A stretch of DNA of 64,000 bases from Nilaparvata lugens (GCF_014356525.2 NC_052518.1:32882017-32946016); one strand, 5' to 3'; shown: positions 1 through 12,444, counted from the first letter of the stretch. Notes: a model not told the origin generated them from the letters alone. Translations and numbers: made by a program.

Positions 1-1253
1 CAGGGGTCAATGACCTCTGCCCATGGGCAAGTCACTGGCCCGGCTATGTCTGAATTTCAGTACTATTTAGTACCACCATTAAAAACATTTGTACCTTCAT
101 GTAGAGCTTGCACTATGTCAGTGGAGCGGCGCAACGTGGCGTGGCGTGGCTATGTCTGAATTTCAACAAACTAATAATGCCAATATCTAGTATCCATTTT
201 TTACCATTTAGTACCATTATTAAAAACATTTGCACCTTTATGTAGAGTGTGCACTACGAAGGTGGAGCGGCGCAACGCAGTGCGGCGTATCAAGTGATCA
301 AGTGTACCTCCATCACATAGAAGAAAGAATTCCTCCTACTTTGTGACCTCCATGCATTGGACCGCAGCGCGGCGCAAATCTCGAATAGTCTCTGAACTTT
401 TCGGGATCGGAACCACGTCGTGCTGTGCCGCGCTTGCAGTGAAAGAGAATATTATCATTAATACATAGTACATAATCAGGTAATTCACAAAAAAAATCTA
501 TACATCAATTATTAAACAATTATAATTCATATTAATATTTATCCTACCAAGTACTTTATCAAATTATCAGTTATTTCGTTATCAACAAACACAATTTATG
601 AGCTGAGCTATGCTTATCTTTTAATATTTTATAATGTTGATTATTAATCTTGAGTGTAGAATTATCAGTGTTATTCATTATTGTTTATCACATGAAGCAA
701 CAAATTACCTATCATTAATGTAATTCGATATTGATGATGTTTGTTTTAGTAAACCTATAAAACAGTTGTCCCTAAGATACCTATTCTAGAATTAGAAAAA
801 AGGGTGGGCACCTACACTAATTGTTTCTTCAATCCAATCATATGCATAAAATATGGTTATCAAAATTTAAACATAAAACATAATATATGCGGTTAAACTC
901 CAACTGGACACAATAACTAATTCCATCCTAAACTTGAATGGGAAACAAACAATTTGAAAGTGCTTATAAAGTAATCAATTAGCTGCAAGTATTAAAAATT
1001 ATTATTCATTAAACACAAATATTTCCAAATTAAGAAGCAATAATATAATTATAGAATCACAAATTTATATGGTATCAGCATATAAATATGTAGTTTCAAG
1101 TCTAGCCGGTATTTAGACTCTCATTCCAATCTTGAAGACACAAAATATTGATAAACACCTGAAAATAGAATTATCATCAATTTAATTAATTAGAAGTAGC
1201 AAACATACCCTTAATATTTGATGAGATAGTTTATCTCATGAGATTCACATAGT
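1..1253. repeat. GC-rich imperfect tandem repeat, then AT-rich spacer
   Basis: Two imperfect copies of a unit lie at about 42-136 and 149-276. Each starts with GGCTATGTCTGAATTTCA, passes through a TAGTACCA...ATTAAAAACATTTG block and ends in GTGGAGCGGCGCAACG. The GCGGCGCAA motif recurs near 370. The rest, to 1253, is AT-rich with no credible coding region. It should hold the 3' LTR of the gypsy element that follows on the minus strand, but I could not match it to any sequence at the other end of that element. Confidence 0.5.
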
Positions 1254-1819
1254 TTATCTCACGGTGAGGTTCACATTGCTGTCAAGGTTGTCAGGTTCTT
1301 TGCTAGGGTCCTCTGGTAGGATCTCCCGGTGACGAAACCTCTTCATCATCGCCTGATTGGTTCGCAGCATCTTGCCGGTAGCGACCTCCTGCAGAGCATA
1401 GCATCCCTTGCCCAGGATGTCTGTCACTCGATAGGGTCCCTTGAATTTAGGACATAGTTTAGCTGAGAATTTTTTCAATTTACTCGATAATACATGGTTG
1501 TGGATCAAAGTCAAATCATTAATCATAAATTGTCTTCTAGGTTTATGATTCATTTGATATTTACATCTATGAATCACACCTCTATTTTTGATGCGATACA
1601 ATATTTTTTTGTTTCGGATCTCTTCTCGTTCCAATGTGAAATCATTATCACTCTTGGAAATTTCACATATTTGAAAATTATATTAGTCAATTTTCTATTC
1701 AGCATGAGCTCCATCGGTATATGATTAGTAGTCTCACTGAAAGTATTATTAATAACAAATTCTGCTTTGTCTATACCATAGGTGATGTTTATCGGGTTGA
1801 ATGTAGGTTCGTAGGACAC
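1254..1819 (-). pseudogene. gypsy 1 integrase C-terminal domain
   Basis: Two overlapping frames (1574-1819 and 1254-1634) cover the end of integrase. The first has ITYGIDKAEFVINNTFSETT and HIPMELMLNRKL. The second has the SH3-like C-terminal domain with LCPKFKGPYRVTDILGKGCY and a basic tail MMKRFRHREI. Both blocks match the second copy at 23804-24269 closely. No chromodomain is visible. Confidence 0.8.
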
Positions 1820-3389
1820 GTCCTACCTCTTTCAATTGTCGTTCAGACAGATTCGATTCAGGATGATAAATAGAAATATAATAATATTTGATACCAAGTT
1901 CAGTCATAGCATTGCGCCAAGCTTTGCACTGGAAATAGGTTCCGTTGTCACTGATTATGGAATCAAAAGATCCATAATCTTGAATGTATTGTTTCACACA
2001 TTTTATTAAACTTACTGCATTAGCTTTCACCAATGGATACAATTTAGTGAATTTGGTGAATCCATCATGGATGATAGCTACCCATCTATATCTTCCACCC
2101 GGAAGCTCTCCAAATACATCAATAAATACTTTCTTACCTCTATGTTCAGATATAATAGTATGCATCTCAAGAGTTTTCTTTTCATTTGAAGTTTTAACTA
2201 GCTGGCATATTTTACAATATTGCAATACTTTAGTAACTTTACGATAACCATTTTTCGAATAGAAAGTTTCTGCAATGACTTTATAAGTCTTATTAATACC
2301 TACATGGCCATATCTCTCATGATATTCCATAATCAAGTCATCATACATATCAGTAGGCACACACAATTTCCAAAAGTTGTTCAACTTACACTTCCTTGTA
2401 AATAGTAAATTATCTTGTACAGTATAATATTTTCCTATATGCATGTCATTATTGTTTAGTTTCTGTCTAATTTTATTCAATTGTATGTCATTTGATTGGG
2501 TATCTTTTATTTGTTGTATTATTTGGTGAAGGTTTTTGTTATCTTTGATAATATTCAATACTTTGAACTCATTAGAATTCCTATGACAAACATTACCTTG
2601 ATAATCAGTCCTAGAAATAATATCGGGAACAATATTGTCCTTACCCGCTACATATTGCCTTTCAATGTCAAAATTTTGCAAGAAAAGAATCCAACGTCCC
2701 AATCTCCCATGGCCGATTTTACATTTCTTTAGGAACGTTAATGCCTTGTGATCAGTACGAACAATTATTTTACGGTTACCAAAATAATTATGGAGTTTGG
2801 TCAGGCCAAATACTACACTCAGACACTCCTTTTCAGCTATAATATAAGATAATTCCGCTTTGGATAAAACTCTACTAGCATAGGCTATAACATCATGTTG
2901 TCCATCAGACGTTTCATGAAACAATTCTACAGCTAGCCCTATGTCACTGGCATCAGTGGCCATTATAAAATCACGAGTATAATCAGGATGTTTTAAAACT
3001 ATACAATCAATAAACTTATTTTTTATTTCTTGAAAAGTTGCATCATCCTCTTTAGTCCAAATAAATTTACTATCTTTCTTTGTCAGATGGCTAAATTTAC
3101 TGGTTAACATTGAATGATGATCCTGAAACTTACGATAGAAATTGCAAAGACCCAGAAAAGATTGGAGTTGTTTTAAAGTTTTCGGAGTTGGAAATAATTG
3201 AATTGCATCTAGCTTAGATGGGTCGGCTTCGATTCCATCCTTACTAATAAAGAAACCAAGATACTTTATTCGTTCAGCATAGAATTGTGATTTATTCAAT
3301 TTAAGAGTCATGATTCCTGCTTTCAATTTTTCAAAAACTAATTTCAACCTTTCAATGTGTTGTGGTAGTGAAGTGCTACTAATAGCCAT
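1749..3389 (-). pseudogene. gypsy 1 RT end, RNase H and integrase
   Basis: An open frame of 546 codons. It starts just after the YVDD motif, at MAISSTSLPQHIERL, and runs through RT thumb (YLGFFISKDGIEADPSK), RNase H (ATDASDIGLAVELF near residue 145, YASRVLSKAE, VRTDHKALTF), an integrase zinc-binding HHCC-like region (YHERYGHVGINKT, CKICQLVK) and the integrase core. All three DDE residues are visible: D in FIDVFGELPGG, D in IISDNGTYFQ, and E in NLSERQLKEV. The frame breaks right after, and the integrase C-terminus continues in another frame at 1254-1819. RNase H and integrase look intact, but the RT is not. Confidence 0.9.
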
Positions 3390-3406
3390 GTCGTCTACAT
3401 ACGTTA

Positions 3407-4009
3407 TTACAAAATCGGCATGATATTTTCTATCGGTTCGGGTTCAGTATAATCTTTTTCTAAGTATGATGACACATGACGTCCATCAATACATAACCTT
3501 ATAGAACCGTCAGGTTTTTTGACAATCACCATTGGGTTAGTATGGGGGCTATTACTAGGTTCTATAATGTTTTGTGCTAATAGTTTTTTGATTTCCTGCT
3601 TGACGGCATCTCTATAGTGAAATGGGACAGGATAACTCTTTCTATTAAGCTCGACTTCACCTTTCAACTGTAATTCACAAATACAATCTTTTGCAAGGCC
3701 AGGGATGTCTGAAAAGACAGTTTTATTTTATTCAAACACATTAACTAATTCCTCAACCAACTCAGGTAGCAGCTCATCTCTCAAGTGGTATCTAATATTG
3801 CTAATTTGATACTTCCACAGTTCTTCAAAATTATCTTCACTTTTATCCATAGTGATATTGAATAATTTGTTATATCTTTCAGTTTCTCTGCATATGAAAG
3901 GGAACTCTCTATTTCTTAAAAATAGGATATCATTATTAAAGTCGACAACAGCTTTCTCTTCTTTAAGAAAGTCAAGGCCTACCAATATGTCTACATTTAA
4001 ATCGGGCAC
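3407..4009 (-). pseudogene. gypsy 1 RT N-terminal part, in two frames
   Basis: The first frame (3728-4009) ends the protease and gives the protease-RT linker. The second (3407-3667) has the conserved RT entry, with PVPFHYRDAVKQEIKKLL, a NIIEPSNSPHTNPMVIVKK block and DGSIRLCIDGRHVSS (fingers motif). The frame then stops. What should follow, up to the YVDD motif, is absent: the sequence jumps from ENIMP to the residue before VITYVDD, near 3415. Roughly 65-70 residues including the first catalytic Asp are missing compared with the second copy. Confidence 0.8.
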
Positions 4010-4057
4010 AATGAGAAAAACAATAGGTACATGAATTGTATCAAAGACTACATCAAG

Positions 4058-4585
4058 CTATACTTGTTTATTGACTCGTTTAGTTCTACTACCGGTAGCT
4101 AACATTAAACTAACATGGGGGGCTGGAACAATGTCCAACCTTACACTAGCTTGTCTCATTTCATCAACTAATTTTTCATTTATTACATTCACCTCAGAAC
4201 CAGAATCAATAACTAATGTGTACGTTTCATTAAAAATACTTATTTCAACCTCAGCTAAATCATAGCCTGTACGGGGTTGGGTCTCAATTTCTTCCAATAA
4301 ATCTTTAAATATACAGTTTACTATACTGGTTTCAACAGAATCTTCCATAGGAACCTCTTCACATGAGTTACCTAGATTGTTATGAATTAACTCAGTATTA
4401 TGAACAGGTAATATTTCATTGAAATTTAAGCTACTTACTAGATCATGAGTGTTAACTTCATTTTTGTCTTCACTAATCAAAACTTCATTGTAGAGGTTAC
4501 AGTTATCTTCCATAACTCTGGGTGAATCAGAATCATAAGAATGAGTTTGTAAATCATTATTTATTTGTTTATTATTAACTTCCAT
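4058..4585 (-). pseudogene. gypsy 1 protease region
   Basis: The 175-codon frame contains the retropepsin active-site motif, seen as VIDSGSEVNVINEKLVDEM at about residues 128-146, preceded by YDLAEVEISIFNETYTL. D-S-G replaces the more common D-T-G and is a usual variant. The first 100 residues are acidic and Asn-rich linker. The frame shifts before the RT N-terminus at 3728-4009, whose LNVDILVGLDFLKE continues the protease fold (the ILG-D type flap end). Confidence 0.75.
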
Positions 4586-4937
4586 GAGAACTTTAGTTGT
4601 ATTTTGAAGACAGTCGACAGTATTATGGAAACATAACCTATGAATATTATTAGAAGTCTCTTCATCTTCATTGATAACAGATGCTACTGAATCAGCTGTT
4701 ACTTGTATCTTGCTGCATTCATTTTCATGTTCTGAGTAGGAATTTTGTTGTCAACAGCTGTACTACATAATTTATGATTATCTACTTCTTGGGCTTTATT
4801 ACTATTGATTATAGAAATTTCCTGATTGATAGTATTCTTAGTTGTCGTTATTTCGTCAATAATTCTTTTCTCATTGCTTTTAAACCAACCTATAGAATTC
4901 GGACACTCAGGGAATTGGGATTTTCGTTGTCCGCAAA

Positions 4938-6017
4938 TTAGTTTAAATGACGCTGATTGCCTTGGTTGTTATTTGAAAAAGGCCTATTAGGAAACTGATT
5001 AACTATAGGCGAGTGATTGAACCTAATCGGATGTGGGCCGTACATTGGTGCATTTATGGGTCCCTGAAAATTATTAGCACCATGATACATCGATGGAATA
5101 GTGGGAGACATTTGATTAGGATTGCCTTGAAATTGGTTGTAACCTTGACCGTTTTCTGAACCTGAATTTCTGAAATTATTCACAGTATTTCTACTATTCT
5201 TATTCTTATAAGAATTAGAGTTTGTATTGTTAAATCTATTTTCATTAGGCCGGGCACCTGTGTTATGATTATTATGATCATGACTACCATTTACAAAATT
5301 CTGGTTAATACAAGGTGGTGGTACTGAAAAATCGAATTGATATTCAGGATTAAACATCCTATTTCTGTTCATGTCATCATTTGGCTTATTGTTTTTCATA
5401 TTATGTTTGTTTCGAGATAGGGAAGGTTGATATTTTTCTTGAGTTGAAAAAGCATTAAGCACAGTCAAAAATGATTTAGAATCAGTTGCATTACGAACTA
5501 TGGCAGCTGTCAAAATGACTTCATCAAAGTGACCCTTCAACATATTAAAAATAACATCTTGTTCCATGGGAGGTTTAAAACTTTTAGCTATATTCCATTT
5601 TGCAACGAAATATTCTGAAAGACTCAAATTCAAACCGGGCATAAATTTTCCACGATGAAGGTTGACTTTGGCTTCATTCTGTATGGCTGGTGACCAGAAT
5701 CTTTCAACAAATTGGGATTGGAAATCATCAACATCTTTTAAGTCTACTTTCACAAAATCCCACCAAGATCTGTGAGATTGGTTACTAGCAAAGCAATTTT
5801 CCAAAATACCTCGGACTCTACTCCAATTAGTAATCTGATTTCTTTTGAGATAATCGTTAAGGTTATCTAAAAAATTCATAGGGTTTCTTAAATCAATGGA
5901 AGAATTAAAGTCATATTTATCAAAATAATTGTTAGGTGAGACATGATTATTATTCAAATTAGTATGATTCAGAGATTCTTGAAGAGATTGTTCTAACTGG
6001 CTCAAGTCAGACTTCAC
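4938..6017 (-). pseudogene. gypsy 1 Gag (retrotransposon capsid-like) core
   Basis: An open frame of 359 codons. The central part (about residues 30-190) has the look of a retrotransposon Gag capsid region: WxxxRGILEN, SWWDFVKVDL, FVERFWSP and LSEYFVAKWNIAKSF, matching the Gag of the second copy at 27277-28517. The C-terminal third is Asn/Gln/Gly/Pro-rich (for example NNQGNQRHLN at the end) and has no CCHC zinc knuckle, so RNA binding would rely on this basic, disordered tail. The frame upstream (6017-6389) is broken. The ORF ends at a stop about 350 bp before the protease frame, so Gag and Pol were probably joined by frameshifting or are now separated by mutation. Confidence 0.75.
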
Positions 6018-6388
6018 AGTGTTCTGAAACTGAACTAAATTAGATTCATTATTTTTACAAGCAGATAAAAGATCATCTATTTTATTTATAGTAGTACTAT
6101 TGATTTTTTAACTGTTGTTGCCTTCAAACTACTTTCAATTGATTGGATTTTTTCATTGACATTTTTATTTGATTTTTCAAAATTGACGGTTTTATTTTCA
6201 GTTTGAATTTGAATTTGTTGTAGGTTAGTAATTTCAACTTTGTTAGCAGCTACAACTTTCTCAATTACCTCTAGCTTCTGGTTAGTTTCAACTTTATTTT
6301 GTTCTACTTGGCTAGCAATGACTTGAATATTTTCCTTACAATTATTGACATTAGTTGTTATTACAAATTTATGGATATTAAAATTTGA

Positions 6389-7100
6389 TTATAGGCTGTC
6401 AACCCTACTGTTAGTTTTAGCACTACTTTCTTGCAATTCGTTATATTTTTCATTAGAACTTATTTTGAAGGTACTTAATTCTTCGCTTAAAGCCTGGAAT
6501 TGAGCTTTAGTTTCAATTGCCTGTTTGGACAGTTGAGTGGACAGTTTGTTAGTCAAACCTTCCATAGCTTGTAACAACTTCTGTATATCTAAACCTACCA
6601 TACTATTGTTACTGGTCACATTCGGTTGATTTGATTCGACATTTTCATTTGACTGTATGCAAGTTAAATCAAGACTTTCTCCTACATTCTCGGTATCTAT
6701 AGTTTCTATTTGATTGACATTTTTAGAATATTTATTTGGCAAGGCTTGTGCATCAGCATCTATGCCAGGATTCATAGCATTACTACACATCGTTTCACTA
6801 ACAGTGATACTGGGGTCAAATTCACTCTGATTACTACAGTTTGCCTGTGCAAATTGACTATTTAATCTGATCTCATTACTTATTACTGCTTGATTCATAG
6901 ATTTGTTAGAACTATTAACAAGAATGGTTGTATCAATCGACTCATTAGGTACTAGAATTTGAAACATAGTCTATTTCGGGAACATTAGAGTTTACATCTT
7001 GCTCAGTAGAATCCATTTCAACTAACTGGGGATTTACTATTCTCTTCCTCAAGTAATATGGAGATAATGCCTTGATAGTTTTACCTTTGGTTTTATTCAT
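6389..7100 (-). pseudogene. gypsy 1 Gag, N-terminal portion (frameshifted)
   Basis: An ATG whose first base is at 7100 opens a frame starting MNKTKGKTIKALSPYYL. It closes near 6945, and the main frame (6389-6967) takes over by a one-base shift around 6955-6967. The product is Ser/Asn/Gln-rich and low in complexity. Its C-terminal half, around the LQALSEELSTFKISSNEKYNE stretch, looks coiled-coil. Placement upstream of the structured Gag region matches the second copy of this family. The start is my inference; it could instead be a first exon or leader ORF. Confidence 0.55.
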
Positions 7101-7140
7101 GACACATTGATATAATCTTTATTAAAATTTCACACAAAAC

Positions 7141-9334
7141 TACTATGCTAAGCATTTGCATAACCTTTGCAAATGTATTGAAATGCTTACTAACAATATA
7201 CAGATAATAAATTCAAGTAGGCAAAAAAGTAATGCCTGGTATACGCCTGGGTTACTTCAGCTACAGAGTTTTGTCTTGGCTCTGGATTGCAGAAGGAAAT
7301 CTTGTCTTGATGAGGAAGAGAGGAAGAACATCCATAATCAATACATTAAGGCAAAGAGGATTTACAGGCAGGAGGTGGACCTTGCAAAACGGGAGGCTAA
7401 CATTAGCTCAATCAATCAGGCCAATAACAAATGTAAGGCTGCTTGGGACCTAGTAAAAAGTATTTCAGGACCAAGTAAGCAAAGTTTGAAGCCAAGAGTC
7501 AAAGCAAGCCCTGATGAATTCAATAATTTCCTGATACAGGAGGTGGAAAAAATTGTCAGTGCCCTACCAGAAACAGACAGAACACAGGTGGCTGCTAGCA
7601 GACTCTTTCAGCAACCCAGAGATGGTACTGTAGAAATGGAGAACTGGGACCCAGTAACACCAGAAGACATTATTCAAATGGTGAGTCACTTCAGAAATAA
7701 AAAGACTCAAGATATCTACGGTATGTCAGTTGACCTGTTGAAATCTATTATTGATGTCATTGCCCATCCTCTTAGTGTAGTGTTGAATGCATGCCTTAGC
7801 AAAGGATATATCCCCACAGCCCTAAAACTGGCTAGAACAGTGCCTATCTTCAAGAAGGGTGACCCTACAACCCTGAAAAGCTACAGGCCAATTTCTATTA
7901 TTCCCGCACTGGCCAAGATCTTTGAAGCCTTTATGAAGATTCAACTAATGGACCACTTTGAGAGCAATAACCTATTTTCAAGTGTGCAGCACGGTTTCAG
8001 GCGCGGTAAATCAACAGTCACAGCTGTTTCCAAGCTGGTGTGTGACATCCTAGATTCTTTTGAAGAGGGGGACTCAGTGGCGTTGGCTCTGGCAGACCTG
8101 AGTAAGGCATTTGAGTGTGTCCCGCATGATATTCTGCTGGAGAAACTTGAAGCATATGGAGTTGTAGGTCGGGTCCTTGCCACCCTGGAATCCTACCTAA
8201 CAGACAGAAGGCAGATCCTTTCGCTGGAGGGAGTTAACTCAGGTCCTCTACAGGTTAATCATGGGGTGCCACAAGGATCAGTGATTGGACCCCTCCTTTT
8301 TCTGATTATGATCAATGACCTTGGTTTGCAGGGAGGCATCCTACTTTTTGCTGACGACACCACAATCTTTGCCAGAGGGAGAACACCAGTGTTGGCGCAG
8401 AAGGCGGCTGCAGATATTTTTGGACAAGCAAAACAGTGGTTCAACAATAATAAGCTGAGTCTAAATGAAGACAAGACACAAGAGACTACCTGTAGCCTCA
8501 GTACAAACCAGCTCATCAATCGAACTGAGGTCAAGCTACTAGGATTTACGCTGGATTCAAGACTCACCTGGGGTAGCCATACCAACAAACTCTGTCTGAA
8601 GCTATCCAGGGTGATATTTCTACTCAGACGTCTAAAGCCTCTTATTTCAAGGAAGCATCTTGTTGAAGTCTACTTTGCCTTGTTCCACAGCCATATTATC
8701 TACGGACTGCAGATGTGGGGACATGCGCCCGGATGTAATGATGTGCTTCTTCAACAGAAAAAGGCATTAAGAATTTTGGACTCAGCCGGATACCTTGATC
8801 ACTGTCGGCCGATCTTCATCAGACTGGGTATCTATACGGTGTTCAACCAGTATATTCTGCTCTCCTTGCTACACATAAAAAGTCATTATCACTCAATGAC
8901 AAGAAGAGCCGATAAGCATTTGTATAATACCAGAGGGAAAGCAAAAATTGATGTACCCTTCTGCAGATTGAACAAGAAAAGAGACTGTTTCCCTGTACTG
9001 GCACAGAAGATCTTCAATGCGCTGCCGGACATGGTGAGGGATCTGGATGACAGAAGTTTTGGTGGAAGGATCAGAGCCTGGCTGCGTGGGATGCCATTCT
9101 ACTCTGTGGCTGAATACTTTGAGGCCGACAAGTCTTTAATTTGATTCAAGTGACTTAGAATCCAATCGACCATCTCGATCTATTTTTAATCTTTAAAAAA
9201 CGTTAATGTTTGACAAGTTTTGTAAAATTTTTTACAATCAACGACGACCAAATTAGGTCTGAATATAAAATGACGCCGTCCATCCAGGAAGCTGGTCAAT
9301 GACGAAGGACAGAAGAGAAAGAAGAAGAAGAAGT
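7141..9334 (+). mobile_element. 5'-truncated non-LTR retrotransposon (LINE 1)
   Basis: The element covers the linker, RT and C-terminal region of a LINE ORF2 and a 3' UTR ending in a GAA-rich tail (about 9312-9333). The endonuclease is missing, as expected for 5' truncation. A 7-bp candidate TSD, ACAAAAC, sits at 7134-7140 and 9335-9341, directly after the tail. The element lies immediately 5' of gypsy element 1, so it separates that element from its presumed 5' LTR. Confidence 0.8.
7156..9144 (+). pseudogene. LINE reverse transcriptase (ORF2 fragment)
   Basis: This is a continuous 662-codon frame, the longest intact one in the window. The frame is open upstream to about 7126 and has no natural ATG at its start, consistent with truncation. 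RT motifs appear in order: PIFKKGDPTTLKSYRPIS (about residue 230), LADLSKAFECVPHD (first catalytic Asp), GVPQGSVIGPLLFL, FADDTTIFARG (ADD catalytic pair near residue 400) and KLLGFTLDSRLTWGSH. The C-terminus has the HLYNTRGK and FYSVAEYFE blocks seen in the CR1/Jockey group of LINEs, and LINE-C at 31119-31673 shares them. Lacking the endonuclease, it cannot be autonomous. It may be a young copy, given the clean frame. Confidence 0.9.
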
Positions 9335-9341
9335 ACAAAAC

Positions 9342-10933
9342 CGGGGTATTTTATGAGTAAAGTAGGTTGTATGTCTCACAAAGGTGTAACATTTGTATAA
9401 CACCAGGGGTACCATTTGCACCATTTCTCTTGTTTTTTACTGGTTTCCAGCATGAAGCCAGCAAAGTAGAGAATGTGGGTTACTGCGCACTAATGGATTT
9501 AGCATCGGTTCCTACAATTCATTAAAAGCACTATTTATCATACAAATTGATTTATTGGACATTTCGATCGCTCACACATGTAACAACATATACCATCCTC
9601 ATAAAGCTATAAAAGAATAATATATAAGTGCTTAAAACTAGATACTTAGACATGAGTGTTAGAGTGTACATCCTAAGCCGAAGTTCCGAGCCAAAAGACA
9701 AAACCCTACCTGCTTCCTAGAAGAAGCTTGTTCGAAAAAAAACAACATGTCTGACTCTGTTAGATTAATTAAAAAAGAAATTATGTGATTGGTCATATCA
9801 TTAAAAAAATTATTTCCCTCTACTTTTATTACCAGTAGAAGAATTTTTTAATTAAATGGATCTTGACAAACACATAAGCACATCATTTGTATGATAAGCT
9901 ACAGTATGTTCAAACTAATAGAATCTATGAGGAAGGAAAAATAAACATTTTAACTTTGGTGTAGACGCAGCTTTAGCTAGTCACTGAAAAGCCTTCCAAC
10001 GGATACCACCAAATAGTAGCAAAACTGCCTTAAATATTACTAAGAATATTTATGATATGAATCATGGAGTTGTCTGATACTTTCATTTACGATGAAACTT
10101 TCATTACACATAGGATGTCTAATCTGGCAAGTCAAGCAGCTTATTCAGATCCAGTTATTGCAGATTCGGCTCATAGTTTCCAATACCGTATCTATGATTG
10201 ACTCTTAGATAGAAATACGGTACCTATATTTAACTTTGAATATCATATTTTTACCCTTTTGAAAATGAATATTTCTACAAATTTTGAATTTTATTTGGGA
10301 AGCTGTCAATTGTAATTAAGAATTGTGAATTGTAATTGAGAAATAGTAAGATGTAAGTTACATGGGAAGTTGTTAATTGAAGATAATCCACTTGTCCAAC
10401 GTCATATTCCATACTTGCATTCTTTGCATGAATTTTAATTCATGAACAAGATCAACTGGATTTTTAATCAGATTTCTTAATTAAAACAGAAACTTCTGAC
10501 TAACAAATCTTATTTCCGCATCTCAAATTGAATTCATACTTTCTCAAATACAATTCACTATTCTTAATATTACATGATGTGATAACTTCTAAAATACAAA
10601 TGTCTATTCTCAATTATTACAATTGATACTTTCTTGAAATTTGAAAAGGTATAGATTATTACAAGTCTGGTATAGGTAATACCTACACATTTATAATCAA
10701 TTCAACCAGATTTTAGCGAATACTTAGCCGTGATAAAAAATAACCATTTAATAACAATAATAATGCTTTTATCAAATCAAGAGCTTTTACAAACACAATT
10801 TTGTAATGATTTTAAATCAATACAATATAAAATACCTTCAAATAGTAAATTATCCACTGAGTAAACTGAATTCCATTCAATCACAACAATACATGAAAAA
10901 GGATTGTCTGTTTCATTGTTAAATCATAACTAA
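9342..10933. other. non-coding spacer with a solo MITE end
   Basis: AT-rich sequence without a credible ORF. At about 9949-9973, ACTTTGGTGTAGACGCAGCTTTA matches the right terminal inverted repeat of the MITE at 61456-61650, but no left end was found. The left part may include displaced LTR sequence of gypsy element 1, which I could not confirm. Confidence 0.4.
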
Positions 10934-11071
10934 GTGCCAAAAGCCGGTTGAATTTTGATTGTGAATAATTCCAGGAGAGCCAATCAGACAAACCGTCTTT
11001 TAAAAAAATGCATCTCTGATTGGTTCTCGTGAAATTAATCACGGTTAAAATTTAGCCGGCTTCTGTGCAAC
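10934..11071. mobile_element. 138-bp MITE, Harbinger-like, with TAA TSD
   Basis: The ends form inverted arms of about 55 bp. The left reads GTGCCAAAAGCCGG... and the reverse complement of the right reads GTTGCACAGAAGCCGG.... Both arms run on into a shared AGAACCAATCAGAGA-type block. TAA flanks both sides (10931-10933 and 11072-11074). A 3-bp TAA/TTA duplication is typical of PIF/Harbinger elements, so that superfamily is inferred. Half copies of the same family lie at 15436-15492 and 31698-31773. Confidence 0.7.
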
Positions 11072-12335
11072 TAACATTAAATAGAGATTATTAATATAAA
11101 ATTTATCAAACAAATATGAGAAAAATAACATTGTAAAAATCATCTGTCTGTAATAATCATTTTAGTAAAAATAGAATTTCATTCTTTACCTATTCTTCCA
11201 GTTTTTTTCTAATAATGCAATGTTTCCAAATACCGGTAACATTGCCTGTTAAAATTATGCCAAAAATAAGGCTAAAAACAGCGTTTTGAAGTGCATTATT
11301 GCATTATTGTATTTCGAAAATTACACAAAGTACATCTAATTGAAATTTTGTGAAGTTCATAACAAGATAAGCAATGCAATTATTACTGATAAGAATGTAC
11401 TAGAATAATAATGTACTAGAATAACAAACTGAAACTGGTGATTAGGTTAGTGATTAGTTTCCATAATGGGCCTACATTTTTAATTCACAATAAATTATTT
11501 TAAGTTGCCCGCACTACTAACAAAGAATCTACTTTATTATTGTAGCTACAATACATACGGCCTATCTAAATAATCTTCTACATAATTTATTTTATACATT
11601 AATACAAATAAATGTAAAAATGATTCAAACTTTTCTTTTAGCCAGCTCTACGTAACGTATTAAATATAGTTTTAAATTATTTTCATATAAGTATTTTAAG
11701 TTTTAAATCAGTTACCTTTGATTTGTAGCTTGAAGTGAGTTCAAATAATAAATAAATAAAATGTGAACGCACTGTAAGCATGTAAGCAATAAACAGTGTT
11801 AACATAACTTTTAAACCGTGAAGTGCAAAGCTTTTACAGTGTGGAAACGTGGAAGTGGAACGATCCTATCGTTCCACTCAAGTTTATTTCTGTTTACATT
11901 TTTGACTGTCGACCAGCTCTCCAGTCGAACAATTTATACCCACCCCTTCGTACCATTAAAACAATACCATTGCAAATCATACACTACCATTATAACGTGG
12001 ACCTCACTATAGATACTCAAAGAATACTTTTGAATAACTATGTGATAACTGTGACTGTTGCTGGCCGTTACTCTGTTTCTGTGACAAAGAGAAGCAGCTG
12101 GTCGCGATGATCTCACCTGATCAACATATGATTTCTTTGTCTACTGTTTTGGTTTGTCTTACGACGTGACGAGAAAACCGGTGCGTGTGCGTGTATGTAA
12201 CCAATGCCATTTGTAAACGTGTTACACTTCACATTTAAAGTTCATAGTGTAAATTTCAACTAGTAAGTTTTTTCTGAATAGTCAAACGTTTATGTGTCTG
12301 GCTCAGCTAATTTACTTCCAATATTTCAATTCAGA
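11072..12335. other. upstream region of the canopy/seele-like gene
   Basis: AT-rich sequence without a clear gene. At 11986-12012 the sequence ATAACGTGGACCTCACTATAG is a solo right end of the TA-type MITE seen intact at 30461-30679. The last 200 bp before 12336 should hold the promoter and 5' UTR of the host gene. They are less AT-biased, with CpG-containing stretches (ACGACGTGACG near 12161, GCGTGTGCGTG near 12183), but no TATA box is evident. Confidence 0.35.
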
Positions 12336-12444
12336 ATGTTCAACATTTCCTTGTCAAAACTGTTTCTTGCAGTATCACTTTTTCCTTTAGTTTCATTGCA
12401 GTTGATACAGGAAAACGTGAACTATAAAGAATTGAGATGTTTGG
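12336..12444 (+). CDS. canopy/seele-like protein, exon 1 (signal peptide)
   Basis: ATG at 12336 opens 36 codons plus one base, ending at a GT donor (TTGG|gtaaga, intron phase 1). The first 20 or so residues are a typical secretory signal: MFNISLSK, then a hydrophobic core LFLAVSLFPLVSL. The mature part starts near QLIQENVNYKE and ends in LRCL. Joined to the acceptor at 32246, the next codons are Val-Cys-Lys, which builds the CxxC motif (RCLVCKETI) that opens canopy-family saposin-like proteins. In flies the homologue is seele; canopy proteins are ER-resident or secreted cofactors for receptor and ligand maturation. Family assignment comes from recognition of this motif and of exon 2. No alignment was run. 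Confidence 0.7.

Larger units (their letters stand above)
1254..7100 (-). mobile_element. Ty3/gypsy-type LTR retrotransposon 1, degenerate
   Basis: Read on the minus strand, the order is Gag, aspartic protease, reverse transcriptase (RT), RNase H, integrase. RT before integrase is the Ty3/gypsy order. The reading frame is broken at least five times and part of the RT is deleted. No envelope-like ORF follows integrase. Flanking LTRs were not found; the 5' side is interrupted by a LINE at 7141. It is related to the element at 23804-29005 through shared protease (DxGSEVNVINEKLVDEM), RT and integrase sequence. Confidence 0.9.

Noticed and set aside
11818..12116. Overlapping ORFs on both strands just upstream of the canopy-like exon
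   Set aside because: They overlap a MITE end and each other and have no conserved content.
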